A DNA stretch of 64,000 nt. Source: Panaeolus papilionaceus. Taxonomy: Eukaryota > Basidiomycota > Agaricomycetes > Agaricales. Numbering within the stretch: position 1 is the first letter of the stretch; every line of letters begins with the position of its first letter. The translations under genes were made by a program, and so were the position numbers. Under the pieces are notes generated by a model, which saw only the letters and a list, made by a program, of their open reading frames with translations, had not been told where the DNA came from and ran no database searches. The stretch spans positions 992,001 through 1,056,000 of the forward strand of contig JADNRZ010000019.1 of NCBI GenBank assembly GCA_015501605.1. Reading direction: 5' to 3'. Shown here one piece after another: positions 35,331 to 45,341 of this stretch.

Positions 35331-36440
35331 ATGGCGGAGTCATCAGAACCATCCATCAGTTTAGCTGCAGAGGGAAAGAGGGACTCGAAACCCAAACCCA
35401 ACAACAGGGGAGCCAAGCCCAAAAGGAAGGAGCAAGGTCCACAAACCGGCCAACAGGGAGTGAGTGCCAAACTACGAGGTCTCCCAAAGGATAGCCCCGA
35501 AGTGCGCATCTCGAAAACACTGTCATATATTTTACGACATGGAGCAGAGAAAGAGGGATTGAAGCTGAGAACCGATGGGTACATTTTGGTGGATGATTTG
35601 GTGAGTTGAAATCCGAAGAAGACATTATGCGGCTCGCCCCCACATACTGATGAACTCCCTTAGCTGCAAAACCCCAAACTGAAGTTACAAAAGCTGACCC
35701 TGGATCAAATAAAAGAAATTGTCAAGGCCGATGCGAAGCAACGATACGATTTGATATTGGAAACGCCTGAAGGACAGAAGTTTAGACTCGCCGAGCTGAT
35801 CGCCCCAGAGGTCGCTTTTGAGGGTGCAGCCAGTTCGTCATCACCTGCATCTCCGACTGGGCAGTGGTGGATCAAAGCGAACCAGGGACATTCTATAAAG
35901 GTATTTCAAAATTCTCTGTTGCCCGAGTTTCTGCTGATTATGTGACGAAGACCGTTCAACTCGAGTTAATGCCTATCAGCTCACTTGCAGATGTCCCAAC
36001 CGGTATTGTCGTACATGGGACCACGAGAGCAGCATGGAATTTAATTTGTGAGAGTCGTTGATTTTTATATGTTGCGTCTATCCGTTTTAACGTTGTTTTA
36101 AATTAGCACAAAGCGGTTTATCTAAAATGAACCGAAATCACATCCATATGGCGCAGGATGTCTCAGGAAAAGGTGTTGTCAGTGGTGCGTTGTTCCCATC
36201 TAGAATTTGTGCCCCAGACTCATGATTGATTTTTCAGGAATGCGCAACTCGTCGCAAGTCCTGATCTTCATCAACCTCACCAAGGCGCTTGAGTCGGGGT
36301 TGAAATTCTTCCTTTCCGATAACGGCGTCGTTTTGACGGAAGGCGATGAAAGAGGGTTTTTGGATCGCAAATTTTTTGACCGCGTTGAGGACTCAAAGGG
36401 GAACCCCATTACTGGATGGGAAACACCGACATTGACTTAG
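35331..36440 (+). CDS. TPT1: tRNA 2'-phosphotransferase
   Basis: Exons 35331-35600, 35664-35900, 35951-36047, 36107-36184 and 36238-36440 join to 294 residues. Tpt1/KptA moves the splice-junction 2'-phosphate of ligated tRNA onto NAD+, the last step of fungal tRNA splicing. Family motifs appear in order: ISKTLSYILRHGAEKEGL, RTDGYILVDDL, WWIKANQGHS, VVHGTTRAAW, MNRNHIHMAQD and SSQVLIFINL. The conserved Arg and His of the active site (RH in the first motif, the Q-G-H-S segment, HGT) are present. The first 50 residues are a basic, Lys/Pro-rich extension. The start ATG at 35,331 is the first in the frame. The gene ends tail-to-tail with the next gene, 287 nt away. Confidence 0.95.
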
Positions 36441-36727
36441 TCCCGGGGACAGACCTTATGGTTTTGGAAAGGTGGTTGTTATGTGTGGTACTTGTCAATG
36501 CCTTGGCCTTGGTCCTTGTTCCTAGTCTCAAGCATTTACAGATACTACCCGAACTCAAACTATACATTGAACAAGTGGAAGATGCTATATATGGTGCGTT
36601 AAATGTTACAAGATGATAATATGAAAAACTAGACTTATGCGAAACCACCTTGAATAGATAACTGAATAAATGCTCTCCTCTTTTCCCCCACTGTCATTAT
36701 CGCAGAACCCTTCGGGAATGGACTTTA

Positions 36728-37915
36728 TCACCCCAAAAACGGACGCTTCACTGGACGCTTCTCCTCCTCTGCCTCGACATGCTCTGCACCACTTAACATA
36801 GCGGAACGCCTCCTTGCAGCTAGATTACCGTCTTTCGCCTTTCTGACACTTGAAACGGACATCAAATTCGGGCTGAAGGACATATTGCCTCCCAAACTAC
36901 CACGTCGCGTTGCTTTCTCGTCATTGAATCCCGCGGACAACGGCATCATTGGTGTCCAACTCATGGGACGATTCCTTGACAATGGTTCTGTGGGAGATGG
37001 TGGAGGTTGGAAAGGGAGCGACTCTGGAGTCCTGGCGGATGTTGGTCTTTCTGAGTAAGAGACTGCCGAGTTGTAAACCCAGGTCCCCTTTAGTTTACCC
37101 TTGGACAACGGAGATGTTTCTTCCCCATTCATTGGACCACTCATTGACATGGATCGCCTCCTGCCAACGCAGCGTTTCTTCAAGGCCCTAACGTCCGGCC
37201 GAGGAGCAGTTCCGGCCACAGGTGATCGCGGCGTAGCAATCACTGGGGTGGTTACCATCATGGAATTGCGACGAACCCCAACAACTGAATGGCTGCGTTG
37301 ACGAACTCTAGACACGCCACTGTTATGCCTAGCTCGAGGTTGAGTGTCCACCTTGACTTGCACAGAGCCACCCTCTGCTCGACCTCTATTCTCCTGCTCC
37401 TCCTGTTCACCTTCCTTCTCCTCTGCCCTTGTCTTTGCGTCCTCCTGCTTCACCTCAGCAAGGGACTTGAATTCATTCTTTGACTTCATCAACATTTCCT
37501 TCACGGTCTTTGCCCAATCATCTTTCCTGTACAATTTATGCACCATCAATTTAAACGTGAATGGATACTTGCTTGCCAATGGGAACTTTGCAAGAGATGC
37601 ATCGTCATCTTCGTCGTCTGAGCCTTCGTCAGAAGGCCTGAGTGTCATAGGACTGGCTTTCCTATCAAGGACTGACGCCAAAGTGTTCCGTCGCGGTCGT
37701 GTGGCGGGGTACTCATCTACTTTGCGAGCTGTTGGCACGATGGTTGAGAGTCGCTTTGCAACTGGGACGAGATCCTTGGGTAGGGGTGCTGTAGAGATGT
37801 CATCTGCAGCAGTTGACGCGTCTGTTCTGGATTTCCGTGCGCGTCTAGAGGCTAGCCTCTCGAAAAAGTCAAACAGCTGAGCGAACTCAGCGACTTGCAC
37901 GTCAGAGGGGGTCAT
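36728..37915 (-). CDS. Unrecognised protein, 395 aa, disordered and basic
   Basis: A single exon of 396 codons. The protein is Ser/Pro/Arg-rich. One segment looks folded: KYPFTFKLMVHKLYRKDDWA followed by a Lys/Glu-rich helix (about 125-175) that could form a coiled coil. Further on are several RRNS, RRRSMS and RRGS sites, typical of basophilic kinase targets. There is no signal peptide or membrane segment. The start is taken at the longest ATG (MTPSDVQVAEFAQLFDFFER). The long open frame without introns and with biased composition supports a real gene. I do not recognise the family. Confidence 0.75.
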   Translation of the reverse strand: MTPSDVQVAEFAQLFDFFERLASRRARKSRTDASTAADDISTAPLPKDLVPVAKRLSTIVPTARKVDEYPATRPRRNTLASVLDRKASPMTLRPSDEGSDDEDDDASLAKFPLASKYPFTFKLMVHKLYRKDDWAKTVKEMLMKSKNEFKSLAEVKQEDAKTRAEEKEGEQEEQENRGRAEGGSVQVKVDTQPRARHNSGVSRVRQRSHSVVGVRRNSMMVTTPVIATPRSPVAGTAPRPDVRALKKRCVGRRRSMSMSGPMNGEETSPLSKGKLKGTWVYNSAVSYSERPTSARTPESLPFQPPPSPTEPLSRNRPMSWTPMMPLSAGFNDEKATRRGSLGGNMSFSPNLMSVSSVRKAKDGNLAARRRSAMLSGAEHVEAEEEKRPVKRPFLG

Positions 37916-38873
37916 GTCAAAGACTTGAGATAGTGTGTGCTGGGTAGAGATAGATTCAATATTGTGGATAGGAATGGTGTTGGTTCACGTTTCGTTGCGT
38001 GTCTATTAGTTGTGGTCGTGAAGTGGATCGTGAACGTTAGATGATATATAATCGTGAAGAAGTAAAATATAGGAGACGTGTATCGGATCCAATGACCCCA
38101 ACAGCCATACACACGTTGAGACGCGGTGAGTGGCAATCAGAGCAGGGATGGTTTGTATGTGAGGGGGAAAAGAGAAGGAAAGTGATGCAATGAAGGCCGA
38201 GACTTGAGATGAATTTATACCTCCCTTTGATTGTTGATCGTTGCTTGAATGAATGGGCCGCTGCCAGAATTGGCGGACGGGGCCAAAACCAAGCCAGCCC
38301 AAAGCCGATAACAATTCTGTGTCCAATTTTGAATATCACATTGTCTCATTGTTATTCTTTGTAAACAACTTTAGTGCCACCACGGATAGCAGCTGGTAAA
38401 GGGCCACCTTCTCTCAGATACCGCTCCATGGCTGTTCAAGACACAAGAACATGTCCCCGGCAAGAAATTTCAAATTGCTAGCCATACTTCATGTTGATGA
38501 TAGGGGTGCCCTCACCGCGTCGATCGGCATGACCATTTATGTATCTGCTGAATAATATTATTTCCACCCAATCAAGTGGAGAATATTATTGTCGCAATGC
38601 CGCCTAATTTATATTACAAGCTTGCAACAGTTTGATGGAAAACCTCACGGCCGGGTTGCGTGGTGTGCAGCCCTCTACGTACATTTTATATCTACGCCAA
38701 GAGGACCTTGACGGGCGCTTCGCGTGGCATCCAAATTGTGGTTTCATAAGAGCGGCTGTGTATGTAAGAATTAAAGGGGCTCCGAAAATGCCTTGTTCGT
38801 GCAGAGTACAACTTGGGGTACTTTTAGTTTAGATACAAGCGTCACTATTGTCAATGAGAGTACCATAACTCCA
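37916..38873. other. Intergenic stretch with a small hairpin
   Basis: Holds the promoter of the 395-aa gene and the 3' flank of the first tandem F-box gene. An imperfect hairpin (AATATTATTTCCAC and GTGGAGAATATT arms) lies at 38,553-38,588. No gene recognised. Confidence 0.45.
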
Positions 38874-40037
38874 TCAGTGATGAGGACACTCCGAGTATCT
38901 GTCCTGCTCTAGTATGGAGCAAAAACGAAGTATGCCCCGATCTTCGGACTTTGGCAGACGGGTGGTCAACAGGTTCTCCAAACCTGCAGTATTAGCAGGG
39001 CCATAGTTTTCGAACAGGACAACCTCTAGATTGGTAGACCACTCGCTGTTAAAAATCTCGTCCAAAAAAGCCCAATTCACCCCATAAATGTCAACTTGAC
39101 CCGCCCGCTCGAGGTAGATCATGAAGACAACACGTGTGAGGAGCGGCGATGAAAAGGACGCCAATGCCCTAGGTACGAAATACAACGCAACACTCTGCTC
39201 TGATCTACGCGAGTCCAAGAATCCTTCGAAGCGAGCGACGCGAAGATTTGATAAGGAATTGAGAATATGGCAGGTGCGTGTGCCATAAAGGTGTCGGTAT
39301 CGGGTTTGTATCGGGGTTTCGCCTTGGATGGGGTCGACTCCACGAAGGGTTGGTTCCATTGTACCAACGTAAAAGTTCAGGTTTGCCTCGAAGAACATTG
39401 CAAAGTGTTTGAGGGTAGAACGGTGGCGAAATAAAAACTTTGCCAGTTCTACAAAGGTTTCTTCCTTCAGCGGGCTGGTTTCTAGGCTGACAACCTGACC
39501 TAATACTCCTGTATGGGGGACCAAAGCTAGAAACTCCCGCACATTTGTGTTTCGAATGTGGACAGACTCGATTGAATAGCAAGGAGCTACGGTTATACTG
39601 TCGAATTTCTCTTTCCCCCAACAAACACTGTCCAAGGCGAAGCAACGAAGGGACCGAAATGGTAGAACTGTGTTGATAAGATGGTCGAAAGACGGGGCGG
39701 TGGTGTGCCGGATAGATAGACCCTTAAGAGTGGCGGAGAAATGGAGGATGAAGCCCTTGTACGCTTTGCCGTCCAAGTCAAATAGCCATTCGTCTGCGTA
39801 TGAAATGTCAAGAGATGTGCAGTACTGCGTAAAGCGGGGGATTTGAGGGTATTCAGCTTGGAATGCATCGAAAAATCGGTTATAATTGTCAGGATTGATG
39901 GAGAGACGCTGAAACAACCACTTCCTCGAGGCATGGAGCCATAATTGACAGACGAGGCTGCACGATTTGAGAGTGAATGAGTTGGTGGCTAGTAGATCTA
40001 TGACAATCTCCGAGACCTCTTGCGGGATTGATACCAT
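38874..40037 (-). CDS. F-box protein, tandem copy 1 (387 aa)
   Basis: Single exon. The start was set at ATG 40,037 (MVSIPQEVSEIV), because this gives 387 residues, the same as the neighbouring copy, and puts the F-box at the N-terminus. The open frame runs upstream to 40,343 but that part has no match in the paralogues. The F-box core is IPQEVSEIVIDLLATNSF then LKSCSLVCQLWLHASRKWLF. The rest is an LRR-like region. It shares with the other copies the blocks LERAGQVDIYGVNWAFLDEI, FENYGPANTAGLENLLTTRL and the tail RGILRFCS. F-box proteins pick substrates for SCF ubiquitin ligases; the target here is unknown. Confidence 0.88.
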   Translation of the reverse strand: MVSIPQEVSEIVIDLLATNSFTLKSCSLVCQLWLHASRKWLFQRLSINPDNYNRFFDAFQAEYPQIPRFTQYCTSLDISYADEWLFDLDGKAYKGFILHFSATLKGLSIRHTTAPSFDHLINTVLPFRSLRCFALDSVCWGKEKFDSITVAPCYSIESVHIRNTNVREFLALVPHTGVLGQVVSLETSPLKEETFVELAKFLFRHRSTLKHFAMFFEANLNFYVGTMEPTLRGVDPIQGETPIQTRYRHLYGTRTCHILNSLSNLRVARFEGFLDSRRSEQSVALYFVPRALASFSSPLLTRVVFMIYLERAGQVDIYGVNWAFLDEIFNSEWSTNLEVVLFENYGPANTAGLENLLTTRLPKSEDRGILRFCSILEQDRYSECPHH

Positions 40038-40504
40038 GTGATGATTTGAATCTTGGGATGCGCAATGAAGCGGAGGACGAGTCTGTTTCTTAACTTTTGC
40101 TGAGAGATATGAAGCCTTGAGAGGGATGAGAGGGAGGGATTGAAATGAATGCGAACTGGTGGACTTAAAGCAACGCGATGATACGTCGGAAGTTTTCACC
40201 ACGTTCCAACCACGTTCGTTGTCAAAAGCCTCATCGAAGCTTCTTTGCATCCCTAGCAGATAGACAATAGACAGGTAACAACTTAAACAAGGGTTGCTGC
40301 TACATCGGAATATAAGCGAGGATAACACCAATTCGCCCCACAAAACACCGAAATTACCGGCATAGCCTAGCTGGGCTTATGCCTTGCCTTGCAGGTTTGA
40401 AAAGTATTCGGACTACTTACTCACTTAGCATCATACTCAAGTTGTAAAACGAACATAAAAAAAAAGATTGCATTAGTACTATCATCCCTAGTATATGCCA
40501 TAAG
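40038..40504. other. Spacer between F-box copies 1 and 2
   Basis: Promoter of copy 1, including an in-frame 102-codon upstream extension that I regard as untranslated. Nothing else seen. Confidence 0.5.
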
Positions 40505-41668
40505 TTACCCAAAACTAAATTGAAGTAAGCTACGAGCCGCACACCTTGGTAATCGAGCTGATACCAGATCCTGAAGGCTTGCTAGATTAGCTGGACCGAG
40601 GTTTTCAAAGATTATAGCCTCCACGTCTGAATAGTTATCGCCATTCAATATCTCGTCTAAGAACACCCAGTCTATATTAAATTGGTCAATTTGCCCAGCA
40701 CGTTCGAGGTATAGGGTCAAAACGATGTGCTGTAGGGCAAGAGAGGAGACAGATGCCAAAGCTTTGGGTGCCCAGATCAATGCTGTGCTTTGATGATGCG
40801 GCTCACGAGAGTCGACGAAGTTGCGAATGTGAAGGGTGCGGAGAGCGTAGAGTTGTCGTAAGAAGGGGCTGGTCGAACTGCCATAGCGTTGACGGTACTT
40901 GGCGTGTATTGAAGATTGGGTATCCTTCTCCTCGTTAAAGTACTGCTCTGCAGTGAGGTGAGGCGTATAGGTCACGGTGTTGTGTGCAAAAGATACTGAG
41001 AGGTCCTGGAGTCCAAGATGTTGCAATAGAAATTTCCCGATTTCTGGGAAGTCTGCGTCCTGTATATCTCCCATTTTTAAGTGGATGACATTCCCAAAAA
41101 CATGGGTCGCATTGAGTGCTGCGAAAATTCGCCTCAAATTTGAGTTTCGAATGTGAAGCCTTTCAATGGGCGATGTCCTTCCGAGGGCCAGAAAATAAGT
41201 GTCTGGTGTCTGGTTTTCGAGCTGGAAGAAGTTGAGGGAGAGGCAGCGAAGTCGGCCAAGTGGAATAACTGCTATGAGCAGATGCGAAGTGGATGGGCAG
41301 ATCGTATGGCTTAAAGTTAAGGTGACGAGGGTGCTGGAAAATTGAAGAATGAACTCCCGAAACGTGGCACCGTCGACATCGAACAGCCACTCCGCATGAA
41401 CAATTTCTAGTGAGGTGCAATAGCTTGTGCAATACGGAAGTGGGGCGTCCTGGAAGGTATTAAAGATACTCCTGCGGTTGTTCGAGTCAATACAGAGAGA
41501 TCGAAAAAGTCTTGGCCGTGATGCATGAAACCAAGAGAGACAAACAAGACCGCAAGCCTTCAAAGAAGCAGTGTTTACGAAGCCTATGATGTGCTTGACG
41601 ACGTCGTGAGGTAGCACACTGGCACTCGCCATGGATGTTATGGTTTGTTTCATGGGTAGACGCGTCAC
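40505..41668 (-). CDS. F-box protein, tandem copy 2 (387 aa)
   Basis: Single exon, 387 residues. F-box: VLPHDVVKHIIGFVNTAS then LKACGLVCLSWFHASRPRLF. Shared blocks are CTSLEIVHAEWLFDVDGATF, LERAGQIDQFNIDWVFLDEI, FENLGPANLASLQDLVSARL and a short tail ending LLQFSFG. The start could be the first ATG (MTRLPMKQ) or the one 12 codons later (MASASVLP). It is closest by eye to copy 3. Same strand and order as its neighbours, consistent with unequal crossing-over. Confidence 0.9.
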   Translation of the reverse strand: MTRLPMKQTITSMASASVLPHDVVKHIIGFVNTASLKACGLVCLSWFHASRPRLFRSLCIDSNNRRSIFNTFQDAPLPYCTSYCTSLEIVHAEWLFDVDGATFREFILQFSSTLVTLTLSHTICPSTSHLLIAVIPLGRLRCLSLNFFQLENQTPDTYFLALGRTSPIERLHIRNSNLRRIFAALNATHVFGNVIHLKMGDIQDADFPEIGKFLLQHLGLQDLSVSFAHNTVTYTPHLTAEQYFNEEKDTQSSIHAKYRQRYGSSTSPFLRQLYALRTLHIRNFVDSREPHHQSTALIWAPKALASVSSLALQHIVLTLYLERAGQIDQFNIDWVFLDEILNGDNYSDVEAIIFENLGPANLASLQDLVSARLPRCAARSLLQFSFG

Positions 41669-42082
41669 GCATGTGTGTTATGCTCTGGTGGTTTTTAAGT
41701 AATGCAGTTCGAGTCTCTGGAGTCTGGAGTCCATCCCTGACTGTCAAAGGCAAGCCTGTTTCTGACTATTCTCAACTTGGTACTGCTATTCAATACATTC
41801 GCTGTTTCATCTTTACATATTTACGTAAGACATGATATGCACATAGTACTAATAGGGCAAGAAATAAAAACTGAGAACCCGTATGAAATTGGCAAGTCAG
41901 GGATAAAGATGGCAAAAGAGGTACTGAAGGTGAGGCTTGAGCTTCAAGCCTCACTGTATTCTCTTTAGTGCCGGTGGCGACGCAACGTAAAAGTTAGAGA
42001 GCCTGAGGGGCTGGGGTCTGCTGATCCGAGTGATTGCACATTCATGAATTAATGTTAGATCACTGTAATTGGTTGCTTCGCG
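41669..42082. other. Spacer between F-box copies 2 and 3
   Basis: Promoter of copy 2 and 3' flank of copy 3. Nothing else seen. Confidence 0.5.
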
Positions 42083-43252
42083 TCAACAGAAACGTAGTAT
42101 GCCACGACCAGCTGTTTTGGGCAGACGTGCTGACACTAAGTCTTGGAGGCCAATCAGGTTGGCTGGACCTAAGTTTTCAAAGGTTATAGACTTGACAGTT
42201 CGATAAGTATCACAGCTGAACACATCGTCTAAAAAACCCCAATCGACACCGTACTGGTCGACCTGCCCGACTCGTTCAAGGTATAGGGTCAAAACGACGC
42301 GCCGGAGCGTAGATGTGGTGATAGATGCAAATATCTTCGGTGCCCATATTGTCGCGGTGTTTTGCTCTGCTCGGCGACAGTCCAGAAACCTTCGAACACC
42401 TACATCGCGGAGCTGCTGGAGTCCTTGCATATAACGGCTAGTAGGTATGCCATAGCGTTGGCGATACTGAAACGGGATGGAGCCTTCCGCTTCGGTCTCT
42501 GGGATGTAAGTGTCCTCAGTGACATGGCTGACGCAAGTCGAGGTGTTAGGTGCAAAGGAAAATGAGAGCTCTTGAATTTCGGCATGTTCAGCTAAAAATT
42601 GTGCAACGGCAGGGAAGCCATCTTCCTTCATGTTATTAAGATCCAGTTTGGTCACGTTTCGAAATAGCTTGGAGGAGTTTACCACCCCTAGAAGGTGCTG
42701 GAGATTGGTATGTCGAACACATAGTCTGATGATGGAACTCGTCGTTTCGACGGGAGCTAGGAAGCGGGTGGCTGCCGTTTGGTGCTTGATACGAAGATAA
42801 TCGAGGGTGAGGCCGCGCAGTTTGTAAAATGGTGCCATGGCCATCCCTAAATGAGGGACAGAGGGTGATGTTGTCTGAACGATGGATAAGCCAACAAGGG
42901 TGTCGGAAAAATGAAGAACCAGCTCCCTAAACGACTCGCCATCAATGTCAAATAGCCATTCCGCATTCACGAGGACAAGCTCTGTGCAATAATTGGTACA
43001 AGGTGGAAGTGCGGTGAATTGGAAATGATTGAAAAATGTTTTATTTCGGATTGTTATGGTTTGAAAAAGCTTTGGTCGCGACGCGTAAAACCACGCGACG
43101 CAAACAAGGCTGCATGACTTGAGGGAAGGAATGTCGGCAATCAACAGACTCATAATACAGTCTGTGATCTCTGGAGGAAGCAAGGAAGCCATTATATGGA
43201 GTGGCATCTTGACGTTTGAATAGGTTTCGAATATTCGGGTCAATGTCTTCAA
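42083..43252 (-). CDS. F-box protein, tandem copy 3 (389 aa)
   Basis: Single exon, 389 residues from the first ATG; MASLLPPEI, 20 codons later, is a possible start. F-box: LLPPEITDCIMSLLIADIPS then LKSCSLVCVAWFYASRPKLF. Shared blocks are CTELVLVNAEWLFDIDGESF, LERVGQVDQYGVDWGFLDDV and FENLGPANLIGLQDLVSARL, with the tail RGILRFC. An LRR-like region lies between. Substrate unknown. Confidence 0.9.
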   Translation of the reverse strand: MKTLTRIFETYSNVKMPLHIMASLLPPEITDCIMSLLIADIPSLKSCSLVCVAWFYASRPKLFQTITIRNKTFFNHFQFTALPPCTNYCTELVLVNAEWLFDIDGESFRELVLHFSDTLVGLSIVQTTSPSVPHLGMAMAPFYKLRGLTLDYLRIKHQTAATRFLAPVETTSSIIRLCVRHTNLQHLLGVVNSSKLFRNVTKLDLNNMKEDGFPAVAQFLAEHAEIQELSFSFAPNTSTCVSHVTEDTYIPETEAEGSIPFQYRQRYGIPTSRYMQGLQQLRDVGVRRFLDCRRAEQNTATIWAPKIFASITTSTLRRVVLTLYLERVGQVDQYGVDWGFLDDVFSCDTYRTVKSITFENLGPANLIGLQDLVSARLPKTAGRGILRFC

Positions 43253-43705
43253 GAAAAGGATATGTCGTTGCGCTACTCTAAATATGTCGTGTCGGATCGG
43301 TTGGATCCGTAAAAGTCAAACCAAACTCTAAGTTGACCTACATGTCATTATGTGGCATCCGGTAGTCCCACATGTTGTCAATCTTGAAAGATAGGCGGGA
43401 CCTATATGGTGTGAGCCAATGACATTTCATGTTGATGTGTGTTCGAGACCTTCCTCAGTGCTTACATACTTGGCAGTGGAAACGATCTACATAAATCACA
43501 TCGAAGACGGCAACTGCAATAAGCTTGTGGTTTCATTGTCAAAGGTCACTCTGTGAATGTGAACAAGCGCCGATTTCACTAGTAGGCGAAGGATCTACAA
43601 ACTCACAACCCGAAGTTCATCAGTACAATTAAAGTCAAAGGCACTGTAAAATGTCGCATCGGACGGTGCAAAACGATGTTATATTGCAATGGGGATCTAC
43701 CTATT
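43253..43705. other. Spacer between F-box copies 3 and 4
   Basis: Promoter of copy 3. Nothing else seen. Confidence 0.5.
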
Positions 43706-44890
43706 TTAAGAGAGGACTTCAAGAAGTCTACGGTCTGTCGACCTAGGCAAGCGGGCAGCTAACAAGTCATACAAACCAGACAGGTCTGCCCTCCCACAAC
43801 TTTGAAAAGTAATATTTTTCAAATTCACGTATGTTTCACTATTAAAAATTTCGTCAAGGAAGCGCCAGTTGACATCATACTGGTCCAACTGACCCGCACG
43901 GTCCAGGTGGAGTGTCAAAACAACGTGTTGAGTGAAGTGGGACGATAGTGAAGCTAAAACCCTGGGAGCCCAGAATAGTGCCGTGCTTTGCACATCTTGA
44001 CGACAGTCAAGATAATTCTCGATACGAATTTGCTGAAGACGGGATAATTGTTTTAGCGTGGGGCTAATCGAGAAGCCGTAATATTTCCGATAGAGTGTTT
44101 GTATGGGGCTTCGAGCGTCATTGTCCTGGTTGCAAACTTGAAAGCTGTGCATGTCGTAGTTGCAAGTGTACCGGAATGAGAGCTTTTCAATCTGGGACCG
44201 GCGGGGAAGCAGGTATTTTCCCAGCGCTGGGAAGTCGGTCTCCTTCATAACATCAACATGAAGGTCTGTAAGATGATCAAAAGCATTGGATGCATTAATG
44301 CATGTAAAAAAATGGTGTGCATCTGTGTGCCGCAGAATAAGGGTGTCAACCAGCGGTGGTGTAGGTGGTGGGTTGGCGCAACCAGTGTTACTACTGCTTG
44401 ACGTTTTATTATCGAAGTGGAACTGATCCAAAGTAAGGGAGCGTAGGCTGCGCAATGGCAAGAGGGCTTGTATGAGATGCTGAAAGGATGGTGCCGTAGT
44501 TTGGCTGATGGATAGGTGAAGGAGATTGGCGGAAAAATGGAGGACAACTTCTCGGAATCCTTCTCCGTCTACGTTAAATAGCCAATCCGCGTGCCTAAGG
44601 GTGAGCACTCGGCAGTAGGTCGTAAAAGGTAGGAGTTGGCTACTTTGAAACAGATTAAAAAACCGCTTGTAAGAGGCACAGTCCAGGGACAGTGAATGAA
44701 AGAGCTGGGGCCGTGCCGAGCGATGCCAGGCTTGGCAAACAAGGCTACACGATTCGAGTGCGCGTGGGTCGCAATGCAAGAAGCCTATAATATAGTCGAC
44801 AATTTCTTGAGGAATTCGAATGAAGTTACCATTTGGTGCTTTGAGGGAGATGGGCGGTTGAACTGGGGGAAAGAAAGGATTCATGAACAA
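43706..44890 (-). CDS. F-box protein, tandem copy 4 (394 aa)
   Basis: Single exon, 394 residues. F-box: RIPQEIVDYIIGFLHCDPRA then LESCSLVCQAWHRSARPQLF. Shared blocks are LTLRHADWLFNVDGEGFREV, LDRAGQLDQYDVNWRFLDEI and FQSCGRADLSGLYDLLAARL, with the tail RRLLEVLS. A Ser/Asn insertion and PPPTPPL (about 165-180) is not in the other copies. It has the most diverged C-terminus of the four. Confidence 0.9.
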   Translation of the reverse strand: MFMNPFFPPVQPPISLKAPNGNFIRIPQEIVDYIIGFLHCDPRALESCSLVCQAWHRSARPQLFHSLSLDCASYKRFFNLFQSSQLLPFTTYCRVLTLRHADWLFNVDGEGFREVVLHFSANLLHLSISQTTAPSFQHLIQALLPLRSLRSLTLDQFHFDNKTSSSSNTGCANPPPTPPLVDTLILRHTDAHHFFTCINASNAFDHLTDLHVDVMKETDFPALGKYLLPRRSQIEKLSFRYTCNYDMHSFQVCNQDNDARSPIQTLYRKYYGFSISPTLKQLSRLQQIRIENYLDCRQDVQSTALFWAPRVLASLSSHFTQHVVLTLHLDRAGQLDQYDVNWRFLDEIFNSETYVNLKNITFQSCGRADLSGLYDLLAARLPRSTDRRLLEVLS

Positions 44891-45341
44891 GGAGGGATAG
44901 CAACTCCGCTTGTTTCTGGAAGACTTACTCGATTACTGACAGCGTGTAAACTTTTTAACTCCCTAAAACTCAATTGCTTACATACCAAGTCGTTTTAGTT
45001 ATGATCTTCGTCATCATCATTCCAACATACAATCAAAACATTCTTCGCCAACTGCCTGGACACGAGATTCATGAAACGTCCAGAAAAGCAAGTAGAGAGA
45101 GGTCATGATAGTATCACAGCTTTTTTGAAAAAACCCAGAAAAATAGGGCCCTATGAATTGTTCAAACATCCAAGATCCAAGGCAGTTAGAACTTCAATGT
45201 TCGCTTCCAACATTTGACTGACTCGGCACGAGTCTCCAGGAGCTCATGCGTTTGGCATTGACATCATCAACAAGCAGCAATTCGCAAAGTACCAGTTCTG
45301 TCAAATTCCCTTAAGAGGATAGCAAACTACCACAGGACGAG
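44891..45341. other. Intergenic stretch
   Basis: Promoter of F-box copy 4 and 3' flank of the next gene. Nothing else seen. Confidence 0.5.

Noticed and set aside
38553..38588. Hairpin in the spacer upstream of the 395-aa gene
   Set aside because: Imperfect, AT-rich arms; no sign of a terminator or RNA gene in a fungus.
40038..40343. N-terminal 102-codon extension of F-box copy 1
   Set aside because: Absent from the three paralogues; removing it gives the family's common length.
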